A stretch of 14,173 bases of DNA, from positions 1 through 14,173 of the forward strand of contig JAKANJ010000009.1 in assembly GCA_021823825.1 (NCBI GenBank), given 5' to 3'. This document shows, in pieces, positions 1 to 6,019 of this stretch (positions are counted from its first letter, which is position 1; every line of letters starts with the position of its first letter). Position numbers and translations under genes: made by a program. The stretch comes from a bacterium. GTDB lineage: Bacteria; Patescibacteriota; Minisyncoccia; Phycocordibacterales; UBA1550. Under the pieces are notes generated by a model that saw nothing but the letters and a program-made list of their open reading frames with translations, had not been told where the DNA came from and did no database searches.

Positions 1-90
1 GGGGTCGGGGAAACATTTGTTTCCCCGTGGAGGAAGGTCTGGGAAAACCGTGGGTTTCCCAGGAGGGAGATAGCGGAGCGTCCAACCGGG

Positions 91-142
91 CGCACACGTA
101 CGAAAAAACCTGGACTGCTCCAGGTTTTTTCGTACGTGTGCG
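91..142. repeat. Long perfect hairpin, 24-bp arms
   Basis: Positions 91-114 are perfectly complementary to 119-142 with a 4-nt loop (CTGC). The arms include an A6/T6 tract and an ACGTACG-like core. It could act as a transcription terminator in either direction or be a palindromic repeat unit. Confidence 0.85.
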
Positions 143-240
143 AGGCGGAGCGTTGTTTCATCACCAGATGGAACCGCGAGTCAGGGTCGTGAAAATTTAC
201 GAGCGACGGCGAGTAAATTATTCCTGACCACACAATCCCA

Positions 241-274
241 ACTGCTCCAGGTTTTTTCGTCGTGTGCGAGGCGC
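241..274. repeat. Partial direct copy of the 114-147 hairpin half
   Basis: Positions 241-274 repeat 114-147 almost exactly; the only difference is a 2-nt deletion in the TACG step. Only the loop, the right arm and a short flank are duplicated. The matching left arm is missing, so this copy cannot form the full hairpin. Confidence 0.8.
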
Positions 275-307
275 AACGCAACGGTGATGGCTCGCATCTT
301 ATTCTCC

Positions 308-353
308 CCGCCCCCCAATCTACTACAGTATACTGTAGTAGATTGGGGGGCGG
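308..353. repeat. Perfect 46-bp palindrome upstream of the Nramp gene
   Basis: Positions 308-330 are the exact reverse complement of 331-353, with no spacer. The outer part is G/C-rich (CCGCCCCCC) and the centre reads CTACTACAG-TATA-CTGTAGTAG. It ends about 30 bp before the -10 box of the transporter gene and is followed by TTTCTTCT. It could be a bidirectional terminator, a cruciform, or an operator for a dimeric repressor; the central TACTACA/TGTAGTA half-sites resemble those of BlaI/CopY-type regulators. Function is inferred only. Confidence 0.8.
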
Positions 354-381
354 TTTCTTCTCGTCCCCGTAGTACTTTACT

Positions 382-389
382 GCTATAAT
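382..389 (+). promoter_or_regulatory. Extended -10 promoter of the Nramp gene (leaderless)
   Basis: The consensus TATAAT lies at 384-389. The ATG at 396 is 6 nt downstream, which places the expected transcription start on the start codon itself. No Shine-Dalgarno sequence or good -35 box is visible. Confidence 0.7.
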
Positions 390-395
390 AAAAAC

Positions 396-1676
396 ATGTT
401 TAAGGGTGCACGAAAACTATTTGGTAAGGCTGGTCCAGGCATGGTAACTGGTGCTGCGGACGATGATCCGTCTGGAATAGCAACATACTCACAAACGGGC
501 GCGCAGTTTGGTTATTCACAGCTTTGGACAGCCGTATTTATGCTTCCTTTTATGATTGCAATACAGGAAGCTTGCGCACGAATTGGAGCAGTCACAGGAA
601 AGGGGCTTGCTACCGTGATAAAGGAAAACTACAGCAAGAAAATTTTGTATTCAATGGTCATGCTTGTGGTTGTTGCGAATACTATAAACATTGGTGCAGA
701 TTTAGGAGCAATGGGTGAGGCTGCAAAACTAATAGTCCCTCTTCCTTTTCCCGTGCTCGTTCTCTTTTTTACCGCGCTTGTTTTAATTCTTGAAATTTTT
801 GTTTCTTATAAAAAATATGTACAGATTTTAAAATGGTTTGCACTCTCACTTATTGCATACCCTCTTACCATGTTCCTCGTGCACCAACCATGGCTAGAAT
901 TATTTAAGGCTACATTTATTCCGCATATTGAATTTAGTTTTGCATTTCTTTTTATAATTACGGGAGTCTTTGGTACAACCATTTCCCCCTATATGTTTTT
1001 TTGGCAGGCGTCAGAGGAGGTAGAAGAGGAAAAAGAGAAGCACATGATAAAGGACGGGAAACCGCATCTTACTTCGCGTTTTATGCATGCATTGCGCATG
1101 GACACTTTTGCGGGGATGTTTTCTTCAGAACTCGCCACATGGTCTATCATTGTTGTCGCGGCTACTGTTTTGCATGCCAATGGTATTACTGATATACGCA
1201 CGGCAGCAGATGCAGCAAAAGCGATTCAACCACTTGTGAGTACCTTCCCGCATGCTGGCCTGATTGCCAAACTAATTTTTTCTACGGGGATAATCGGGCT
1301 TGGACTCCTTGGTGTACCCGTACTTTCTGCGTCTGCTGCGTACGCGCTTTCAGAAACTTTGAATTTGCGCGAAGGTCTCAATTTGAAACTCAAAAAAGCC
1401 CACGGATTTTACGGCATCATAACTATTGCAACAATTATTGGGCTTGCCATCAATTTTATTGGCATCGATCCAATGAAGGCACTCGTGTTTACTGCTGTCT
1501 TTAATGGTGTTGCCGCCGTACCACTTATTTTCGTTATTGCACTCGTCGCACGCAATGAAAAAATTATGGGAAAGTATAAAAGCGGGATACTTTCTAATAC
1601 GTTTGTGTGGGGGACATTTGCCCTTATGGGACTATCCGCGGTATTGCTTTTTGTGACCCTTGGAAGGGGTTTCTAG
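396..1676 (+). CDS. Nramp-family metal ion transporter, divergent type
   Basis: A 426-aa polytopic membrane protein of the Nramp (COG1914) family, expected to import divalent metal ions with protons across the cytoplasmic membrane. The family is shown by GPGMVTGAADDDPSGIATYS at residues 13-32, which is the unwound TM1 region, and by VFGTTISPYMFFWQAS at 191-206, which is the TM6 equivalent. About 11 hydrophobic helices follow one another along the chain. The metal site departs from classical MntH: the canonical DPGN reads DPSG, and the TM6 MPHN reads SPYM, so the usual Asn, Met and His are not at their expected places. A short acidic/basic loop (EEVEEEKEKH, 207-216) follows TM6. Substrate is therefore uncertain; Mg-type Nramp relatives also have altered sites. 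The start is set by the TATAAT box 6 nt upstream. The stop shares its CTAG with the converging gene. Confidence 0.88.
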   Translation: MFKGARKLFGKAGPGMVTGAADDDPSGIATYSQTGAQFGYSQLWTAVFMLPFMIAIQEACARIGAVTGKGLATVIKENYSKKILYSMVMLVVVANTINIGADLGAMGEAAKLIVPLPFPVLVLFFTALVLILEIFVSYKKYVQILKWFALSLIAYPLTMFLVHQPWLELFKATFIPHIEFSFAFLFIITGVFGTTISPYMFFWQASEEVEEEKEKHMIKDGKPHLTSRFMHALRMDTFAGMFSSELATWSIIVVAATVLHANGITDIRTAADAAKAIQPLVSTFPHAGLIAKLIFSTGIIGLGLLGVPVLSASAAYALSETLNLREGLNLKLKKAHGFYGIITIATIIGLAINFIGIDPMKALVFTAVFNGVAAVPLIFVIALVARNEKIMGKYKSGILSNTFVWGTFALMGLSAVLLFVTLGRGF

Positions 1677-2086
1677 AGAGGTAAGTCAATTGCGAATGCG
1701 CCTGCTCCTAAAAAGAGGAGTGAAAAAGAAAGTAGTGCAAGGAGAAGACAAAATCCCAAATTGTGCTTTGGGAGCAATTCTGGTTTGTACAGCTTAATTG
1801 CAACAGCAATAGACATAAGGATACCTGTTGCGAGAGCTGCTCCTTGTGTATAAAAACCAAGAACCAAAAGGATACCACCTACGCCCTTTACAAGAGAAAC
1901 AAGAGCTGTAAAAAAGTTTGCAGGTCGAAGTCCCATTTTATGAAACGACTCAAGCTGTTCTACTTTATTGTATCTAATGCCGACATACCAAAGTCGCAAG
2001 AATGTCAATCCGAGAGCGACACGGATAATAAAGATACCTATTATCTGATAAGTAAGAAGCGAAGGGAAAAGTGATAGTGTGTGCAT
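1673..2086 (-). CDS. DoxX-like small membrane protein
   Basis: A 137-aa protein with about four hydrophobic segments (roughly residues 12-30, 55-77, 80-96 and 108-130). The first helix, GIFIIRVALGLTFLRLWYVG, and the later GGILLVLGFYTQGAALATG match the DoxX/DoxD-like superfamily pattern of small four-helix integral membrane proteins. These are often linked to redox or stress functions, but their biochemical role is mostly unknown. The gene is divergent from the methyltransferase gene (47-bp gap) and convergent with the Nramp gene; the 4 bases CTAG at 1673-1676 hold both stop codons. A weak -10 (TAGCAT on the minus strand, 2098-2093) lies 6 nt before the ATG. No metal-binding or catalytic motif is visible. 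Confidence 0.7.
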   Translation of the reverse strand: MHTLSLFPSLLTYQIIGIFIIRVALGLTFLRLWYVGIRYNKVEQLESFHKMGLRPANFFTALVSLVKGVGGILLVLGFYTQGAALATGILMSIAVAIKLYKPELLPKHNLGFCLLLALLSFSLLFLGAGAFAIDLPL

Positions 2087-2092
2087 GCCATT

Positions 2093-2098
2093 ATGCTA
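2093..2098 (-). promoter_or_regulatory. Possible -10 of the DoxX-like gene
   Basis: On the minus strand TAGCAT lies 6 nt before the ATG at 2086, the same geometry as the leaderless starts elsewhere in the window. The match to TATAAT is only 4 of 6. Confidence 0.4.
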
Positions 2099-2119
2099 CC
2101 AAAAACAGGAAAGATGCGC

Positions 2120-2125
2120 TAGTAT
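2120..2125 (+). promoter_or_regulatory. Possible -10 of the SpoU methyltransferase gene (leaderless)
   Basis: TAGTAT lies 8 nt before the ATG at 2134. No SD-like purine tract is correctly placed; AGGAAAG at 2107-2113 is too far upstream. Confidence 0.5.
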
Positions 2126-2133
2126 TCCATTAA

Positions 2134-2616
2134 ATGAAAAACGTAAAGGCAGAGTCCGTGGTGGTCCTTGAGAACATTAGAAGTGCCCAAAATGTGGGCG
2201 CTATTTTTCGCACCGCTGACGCGATTGGAATAGGGAAGGTATACTTAGGGGGATATACTCCAACACCTCTTGATAAGTTCAATCGACCGAGCAAAGAAAT
2301 TGCAAAAACAGCTCTTGGTGCGGAAAAGACACTAGCCTGGGAAAGCGTTCCTGAAACAGCGGGGCTTATTACTCGACTTAAATCTGAAGGGTATGTTGTT
2401 GTTGCTGTGGAACAGACTGAGGGTGCGATAGATTATAAGAAATTCGAACCATCAGCACCAACCGCCTTCATCTTTGGCAACGAAGTAGACGGTATTCTTC
2501 CTGAAACCCTTCGCAGTGTTGATATGACAATAGAAATACCAATGCGCGGAATGAAAGAGTCTCTTAATGTTGCAACTACTGCCGGAATAATTCTTTTCCG
2601 TGCACTCGATAAATAA
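2134..2616 (+). CDS. SpoU/TrmH-family RNA 2'-O-methyltransferase
   Basis: A 160-aa SPOUT enzyme that transfers a methyl group from S-adenosylmethionine to a ribose 2'-OH in tRNA or rRNA. All three family motifs are visible: motif 1 at residues 13-30 (ENIRSAQNVGAIFRTADA, with catalytic Arg16 and Asn14), motif 2 at 112-120 (FIFGNEVDG), and motif 3 at 132-150 (TIEIPMRGMKESLNVATTA) that forms the trefoil-knot cofactor pocket. It is a minimal catalytic core with no N-terminal L30e-like or C-terminal extension, so the target nucleotide (for example tRNA G18, or a TrmL-like wobble site) cannot be told. The gene is divergent from the DoxX-like gene. Its TAA at 2614-2616 directly abuts the stop codon of the Mur ligase on the other strand, leaving no room for a separate terminator. 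Confidence 0.92.
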   Translation: MKNVKAESVVVLENIRSAQNVGAIFRTADAIGIGKVYLGGYTPTPLDKFNRPSKEIAKTALGAEKTLAWESVPETAGLITRLKSEGYVVVAVEQTEGAIDYKKFEPSAPTAFIFGNEVDGILPETLRSVDMTIEIPMRGMKESLNVATTAGIILFRALDK

Positions 2617-3903
2617 CTATTTTGTTTTTAAAAATTTCTCTAGCTCCTCACGTGCTACGCGCGCGTCGTCCCAGGGTGTTTTTACGCCATTTGCTTCCAT
2701 GATGTAGGGGTCAGTACCTTTCCCGGTGATAATTACTACATCCCCTGTCTTTGCGCGGCCGATACCTGAAGCGATTGCAAGACGCCTATCAAGAATAATC
2801 TCTCCTTGTTGGTCTGGAATGCCTGCGTTGATCTCATTAATAATTTTTAATGGATCCTCGTCGTATGGATCCTCGTTGGTTAAAATAATTTCATCACAAT
2901 TGGCAGCGGCAATAGCACCCATAGCAGGACGTTTCCATGTGTCTCGCCCACCCCCTGTGCCACCAAGAATGCAGATTTTACGCGAATTTTGAAACACTTC
3001 ATAAACTTTTTGCAGTGAATCTGCCGTGTGGGCGTAGTCAACAATAACATCAAAATCTTGCCCTACGTTTACGTGTTCAACACGACCTCGAATACCGTTA
3101 AACTTCTCAAGAGCGCGGCGAATAATTTCTGGCCCAATATTTATTGTCCGCGCAAAAGAAATTCCCGCGAGCATATTTGAAAGGTTGAAAGCACCTGCTA
3201 AGTGCGCATGGAGAGGGGAACCCATAAAAGTAAACGTTGTTTTGTCTTTTTCAAAACTGTAAGGCTCTGCGTCTTTTAGTGAGTACGAAGCTTTTATGTC
3301 AGACTCAACAGCAAGAAATTTTTCCGCGAGTGCATCATCGGCGTTTGCAACAATGATTCGAGGACGCTTTGACGATGTAGCAAGCGCTCGTGCAATGGAA
3401 AGCTTTGCGTCAACATATTTTTCAAAAGACCCATGTGACTCTATATGCTCCGGTGAAAGATTGGTAAAGATTAAAGCATTAAAAGAAATGAAGCGGTGAC
3501 GAAACTGTCGTGCCCCTTCGGATGTCATTTCCAAAACAGCCCAATCGCAATGTTCACTTACCGCATTACGCAAAAACTTTTGTACAAAAAAGCGCCCCGG
3601 AATGGTCATTTTATAAAGATTTCGTTCCTCTTTGTCGCCAACCTTAAATCGAAGAGTGCTTGCAGATGCCGTGCGATACCCCGCTTCTTCAAGAATTGCG
3701 TTTACTATTTCCGTAGTGGAAGTTTTACCTTTCGTGCCAGTAATGATAACAATTTTTATATGGCGCGAAGGGAAGCGGTATATAAGTGCCGCAACAAACG
3801 CAAGCAAAAAATGGTATGCAGGCTGGAGCCTGAGGAAAAGACGCTTTGGGATAATTTTTTTAGCAAATCGTAGGATAGTTTCGGTGGTGCTGCTTGGTTT
3901 CAT
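2617..3903 (-). CDS. MurE-type Mur ligase, N-terminally truncated and membrane-anchored
   Basis: A 428-aa ATP-dependent amide ligase of the Mur family, closest in motifs to MurE, which adds the third residue of the peptidoglycan stem peptide. It has the P-loop GTKGKTSTT at residues 56-64, NLSPEHIESHGSFEKY at 148-163, the MurE-like VDYAHTADSL at 288-297, ILDRRLAIA at 370-378 and GKGTDPY at 394-400. The usual N-terminal UDP-sugar-binding domain (about 100 aa) is absent. In its place a basic segment is followed by one hydrophobic stretch (AYHFLLAFVAALIYRF, 29-44), so the enzyme is probably membrane-attached. The DNPR motif that recognises diaminopimelate in classical MurE reads EDPY (344-347), which argues against simple meso-DAP specificity. 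It is the second gene after ruvA (12-nt gap), with no SD sequence. The added amino acid is unknown. Confidence 0.85.
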   Translation of the reverse strand: MKPSSTTETILRFAKKIIPKRLFLRLQPAYHFLLAFVAALIYRFPSRHIKIVIITGTKGKTSTTEIVNAILEEAGYRTASASTLRFKVGDKEERNLYKMTIPGRFFVQKFLRNAVSEHCDWAVLEMTSEGARQFRHRFISFNALIFTNLSPEHIESHGSFEKYVDAKLSIARALATSSKRPRIIVANADDALAEKFLAVESDIKASYSLKDAEPYSFEKDKTTFTFMGSPLHAHLAGAFNLSNMLAGISFARTINIGPEIIRRALEKFNGIRGRVEHVNVGQDFDVIVDYAHTADSLQKVYEVFQNSRKICILGGTGGGRDTWKRPAMGAIAAANCDEIILTNEDPYDEDPLKIINEINAGIPDQQGEIILDRRLAIASGIGRAKTGDVVIITGKGTDPYIMEANGVKTPWDDARVAREELEKFLKTK

Positions 3904-3915
3904 AGTTGTGATTAA

Positions 3916-4494
3916 TTATTTTCCTATTCTGTTGAGGGCATTTTTAATGCGAGCGCCAGTGCCCTTGATCTCCGCAGGTACTTTTTTAAGTGCTTCACGT
4001 GCATCGCGCTCCGCATAACCGAGTGCAACGAGTCCTTCGATTGCATCATGCTCCTCACGCAGCATACTACCGCCAAGTTCTGTTTCCTGGGTCCCAATTT
4101 TGTCTCGAAGTTCAAGAACAATTTTTTGTGCGCCCTTCGCACCAATTCCCGATACTTTTGTTAGGGCCGCTGTGTCACCAGAGGCGATTGCCTCCTTTAG
4201 GTGGCGTACAGGGGCGATGTTCAAAATACCTAGTGCACTTTTGGGGCCAATCCCGGAAACACTAATAAGCATTTCAAAAAATTCAAGATCTGCTTGATGC
4301 TCGAAACCGTAGAGGTCCAGTGCATCTTCTCTCACCGATGTGTGTATCCACAGTGATACTTCAGACGATTTTTTGTTGCGCAGAAAAAGGAGGGTGTCCA
4401 TGGGTACGCGCACCTTATAGCCAACACCGTTTGTCTCAATAACAACAAAACGGTCACTTGAAAAAAGGAGTTTTCCCGAAAGATGTGCAATCAT
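3916..4494 (-). CDS. ruvA: Holliday junction branch migration protein RuvA
   Basis: A 192-aa protein that binds four-way DNA junctions as a tetramer and directs the RuvB motor during recombination and repair. The N-terminal OB-fold starts MIAHLSGKLLFSSDRFVVIE and contains NGVGYKV. Two helix-hairpin-helix motifs follow: VSGIGPKSALGIL (residues 79-91) and VSGIGAKGAQKIVLEL (114-129). The C-terminal three-helix domain that contacts RuvB is present (ALGYAERDAREALKKV, 157-172). Length is normal for the family. It is the first gene of a two-gene minus-strand unit with the Mur ligase and is divergent from rpsT. An in-frame alternative start is not needed: TAATAT at 4506-4501 ends 6 nt before this ATG. 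Confidence 0.96.
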   Translation of the reverse strand: MIAHLSGKLLFSSDRFVVIETNGVGYKVRVPMDTLLFLRNKKSSEVSLWIHTSVREDALDLYGFEHQADLEFFEMLISVSGIGPKSALGILNIAPVRHLKEAIASGDTAALTKVSGIGAKGAQKIVLELRDKIGTQETELGGSMLREEHDAIEGLVALGYAERDAREALKKVPAEIKGTGARIKNALNRIGK

Positions 4495-4500
4495 TCATTC

Positions 4501-4506
4501 ATATTA
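4501..4506 (-). promoter_or_regulatory. -10 box of ruvA (leaderless)
   Basis: TAATAT on the minus strand (4506 to 4501) is followed by 6 nt and then the ruvA ATG at 4494. No SD sequence precedes the start. Confidence 0.6.
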
Positions 4507-4545
4507 CACGGTTTAGAGGTCTTTTGCACCTTGTACATAAAAGGC

Positions 4546-4574
4546 TTGCAAAATGTCGAAAATGATATTATAGT
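4546..4574 (+). promoter_or_regulatory. Promoter of rpsT
   Basis: TTGCAA at 4546-4551 and TATAGT at 4569-4574 are separated by 17 bp. The expected start of transcription is about 4 nt before the ATG at 4585, so the mRNA has almost no leader and no SD. Confidence 0.65.
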
Positions 4575-4584
4575 GGGTACTCAT

Positions 4585-4848
4585 ATGCCAATCACCAAAT
4601 CAGCAAAGCGCGTTATCCGAAGCTCGGAGCGCAAAATGGTCTATAACGACCGCCGTAAGAAGGCCATGAAAGAGGCCGTAAAAGAGACAAAGACTCTTCT
4701 TGTTACGAAGAACAAAAAAGCAGCACAGGAGATGCTCTCGACAGCCTATAAGGCAATTGATAAAGCTCTTAAAACAAAGCTTATCAAGAAAAACACCGCA
4801 GCAAGGAAGAAGTCTCGACTTGCAAAATTTATTAACAAAGCAGCCTAA
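4585..4848 (+). CDS. rpsT: Small ribosomal subunit protein bS20
   Basis: An 87-aa basic helical protein that binds the 16S rRNA early in 30S assembly. The start MPITKSAKRVIRSSERKMVY, the R/K-rich first helix (NDRRKKAMKEAVKE) and the C-terminal KNTAARKKSRLAKFINKAA are hallmarks of bS20. The frame stays open upstream to 4483, but the ATG at 4585 gives the conserved N-terminus and fits the promoter ending at 4574. The gene is divergent from ruvA. Its stop codon (TAA, 4846-4848) lies inside the left arm of a 19-bp terminator hairpin. Confidence 0.95.
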   Translation: MPITKSAKRVIRSSERKMVYNDRRKKAMKEAVKETKTLLVTKNKKAAQEMLSTAYKAIDKALKTKLIKKNTAARKKSRLAKFINKAA

Positions 4849-4887
4849 CAAAAAGCGCCCTGTTCCCACAGGGCGCTTTTTGTTAGG
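4844..4887 (+). terminator. Rho-independent terminator overlapping the rpsT stop codon
   Basis: Positions 4844-4862 pair perfectly with 4869-4887 (19 bp, 6-nt loop TTCCCA). The GC-rich core GCGCCCTG/CAGGGCGC is followed by a T5 tract inside the right arm. The left arm contains the TAA stop of rpsT. The outer arms make it symmetrical, so it could also stop transcription from the other side. Confidence 0.92.
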
Positions 4888-4889
4888 AT
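4884..4889 (+). promoter_or_regulatory. Possible -10 of the rhodanese gene inside the terminator arm
   Basis: TAGGAT lies 7 nt before the ATG at 4897, as in the leaderless genes of the window. It overlaps the 3' end of the rpsT terminator. The match is 4 of 6 and no -35 box is evident. Confidence 0.35.
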
Positions 4890-4896
4890 TCAACGT

Positions 4897-5211
4897 ATGG
4901 TAGAAATTCCATCACGGAAGGCAAGGGGGATGATAGAGAGGGGTGAGGTAAGTCTCGTTGACGTTAGGACACCAAATGAATTTTCTGAAAGTCATATTCT
5001 TGGTGCCATCAATATCAATATCCATGATCCGTCATTTCTAGAAAAAATTAAGGAGCTGGATTTAAATAGGCAGTATCTTGTGTATTGTCGTGGCGGTGGG
5101 AGGTCTGCGCAAGCTTGTATTTTGATGCAAAAAATGGGTTATAAAAATGTGATTAACCTTTCCGACGGGTTATTGGGCTGGGAAGGAGAAGGCTTCCATC
5201 TTGAAAGGTAA
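4897..5211 (+). CDS. Single-domain rhodanese-like sulfurtransferase
   Basis: A 104-aa stand-alone rhodanese domain (GlpE/PspE-like size) with no signal peptide, so probably cytoplasmic. It has the domain start SLVDVRTPNEFSESHILGAI at residues 19-38 and the active-site loop CRGGGRS at 64-70, where Cys64 would carry a persulfide. The C-terminal GYKNVINLSDGLLGW motif is typical. Such proteins pass sulfane sulfur to acceptors such as thiols or cyanide; the partner here is unknown. It follows rpsT after a strong terminator, so it needs its own promoter. Its end is 7 nt before the -10 of the next gene. Confidence 0.93.
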   Translation: MVEIPSRKARGMIERGEVSLVDVRTPNEFSESHILGAININIHDPSFLEKIKELDLNRQYLVYCRGGGRSAQACILMQKMGYKNVINLSDGLLGWEGEGFHLER

Positions 5212-5214
5212 AGG

Positions 5215-5271
5215 TGGTATGATAAATATGAAAACTCGTGCGCGAGAGTTCTTTACACACAAGGAGGTTTT
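5215..5271 (+). promoter_or_regulatory. Promoter and leader with strong SD for the DUF5715 gene
   Basis: An extended -10 (TGG plus TATGAT, 5218-5223) lies just after the rhodanese stop. A leader of about 40 nt follows. It contains a small hairpin CTCG-TGCG-CGAG (5235-5246) and the strong Shine-Dalgarno AAGGAGG at 5261-5267, 4 nt before the GTG start at 5272. This SD decides the GTG start. Confidence 0.6.
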
Positions 5272-5275
5272 GTGA
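5228..5275 (+). CDS. Possible 15-codon upstream ORF coupled to the DUF5715 gene
   Basis: An ATG at 5228 opens the frame MKTRAREFFTHKEVL, and its TGA (5273-5275) overlaps the GTG start of the next gene as GTGA. The arrangement is that of translational coupling or a leader peptide. The ATG is only 4 nt behind the -10 box, so transcription may start inside it, and then the ORF would not be translated. Its coding status is therefore open. Confidence 0.3.
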   Translation: MKTRAREFFTHKEVL

Positions 5276-5931
5276 GAATTTCATCGCTTATTTTTTCCAT
5301 CGGATTCAACTTTTGTATCCTTCCTTTGGCTGTACAAACAACCGCTAGAGGGCAATCGACAACAATGGTGCTTCCACCCGTTAGGCTCAAAGGATCGGAC
5401 GAATCGCAACGTTGGCAGAATTACATGGCTGACATAGAAAATTTGTCGCGGATCGAAAACCACAGCCAGCTTCTCGTTTTTGAGAAAAAGGGTCTTTTGG
5501 TTCCGCTACCTGAAACAGAAACGATCGTCTTGGATCCGCGACTTAAGGTTACCAGGGAGTATTGCTATGTGCGGCCGTGGACAAGAGAATTCCTAGAGGA
5601 CCTTGGGAAAGCATATCATCGCAAATTTCCAACTTCAGTTTTTCAAATCAACTCTGCGGTTCGTGATCGTACACGACAAAGAAACCTACAGAAGAACAAT
5701 GCGAACGCCGCGGCTGTGTATGGCCCAAAGGCCTCTTCGCATCTCACTGGATCAACAATCGATATTACAAAACGCGGTATGGGAAGGGCCCAAGTTGTGT
5801 GGATGAGGGGAGAGCTCTTTAAACTTGCGAAACAACGCCAAATTTGGGTCACGGAAGAAAGTTTCAACCAAACAGTGTTCCACATAATGGTGTTCTCTTC
5901 GTACAGAACAAAAAAGGAACTAAAGAAATGA
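5272..5931 (+). CDS. Secreted DUF5715 / M15-like cell-wall peptidase candidate
   Basis: A 219-aa protein with an N-terminal signal-like hydrophobic segment (residues 2-22), so it probably acts outside the cytoplasmic membrane. The C-terminal half has the pattern of the DUF5715 family, which resembles M15 zinc D,D-peptidases: INSAVRDRTRQ (126-136), SSHLTGSTIDI (155-165) and VFHIMVF (202-208). His157, Asp164 and His204 would be the zinc ligands, by analogy with the HxxxxxxD...H pattern of M15 enzymes, and Glu195/Glu196 are candidates for the catalytic acid. The likely role is cutting peptide bonds in peptidoglycan, but this is inferred. The start is GTG, chosen for the AAGGAGG sequence 4 nt upstream. 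A strong terminator begins right after the TGA. Confidence 0.8.
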   Translation: MRISSLIFSIGFNFCILPLAVQTTARGQSTTMVLPPVRLKGSDESQRWQNYMADIENLSRIENHSQLLVFEKKGLLVPLPETETIVLDPRLKVTREYCYVRPWTREFLEDLGKAYHRKFPTSVFQINSAVRDRTRQRNLQKNNANAAAVYGPKASSHLTGSTIDITKRGMGRAQVVWMRGELFKLAKQRQIWVTEESFNQTVFHIMVFSSYRTKKELKK

Positions 5932-5955
5932 ACGGGCCCCAAGGGCCCGTTTTTG
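5932..5955 (+). terminator. Rho-independent terminator
   Basis: ACGGGCCC (5932-5939) pairs with GGGCCCGT (5943-5950) across a CAA loop, followed by TTTTG. It starts at the base after the TGA of the DUF5715 gene. Confidence 0.92.
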
Positions 5956-6019
5956 ATTGTGACCAAATATAATAGACGCTACTTTTATAGTATATTTTGA
6001 GATCGTGGATTTTTTCGCT

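Larger units (their letters stand above)
1..383. other. Gene-free block of inverted repeats
   Basis: No convincing protein gene is seen here; the only open frame (27-227) runs through hairpin arms and has no recognisable content. The block holds several inverted repeats. Positions 7-14 pair with 19-26 (GGGGAAAC/GTTTCCCC). Positions 39-46 pair with 55-62 (CTGGGAAA/TTTCCCAG). A long hairpin lies at 91-142 and a partial copy of it at 241-274. A composite stem at 180-228 has outer arms GTCAGG/CCTGAC and inner arms AATTTAC/GTAAATT. A 46-bp palindrome lies at 308-353. The density of foldable elements suggests terminators, a structured RNA or the remains of a palindromic mobile repeat. I cannot tell which. 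Confidence 0.6.

Noticed and set aside
27..227. 66-codon open frame at the window start
   Set aside because: It runs through two hairpins and their arms, has no SD or promoter and no recognisable protein pattern.
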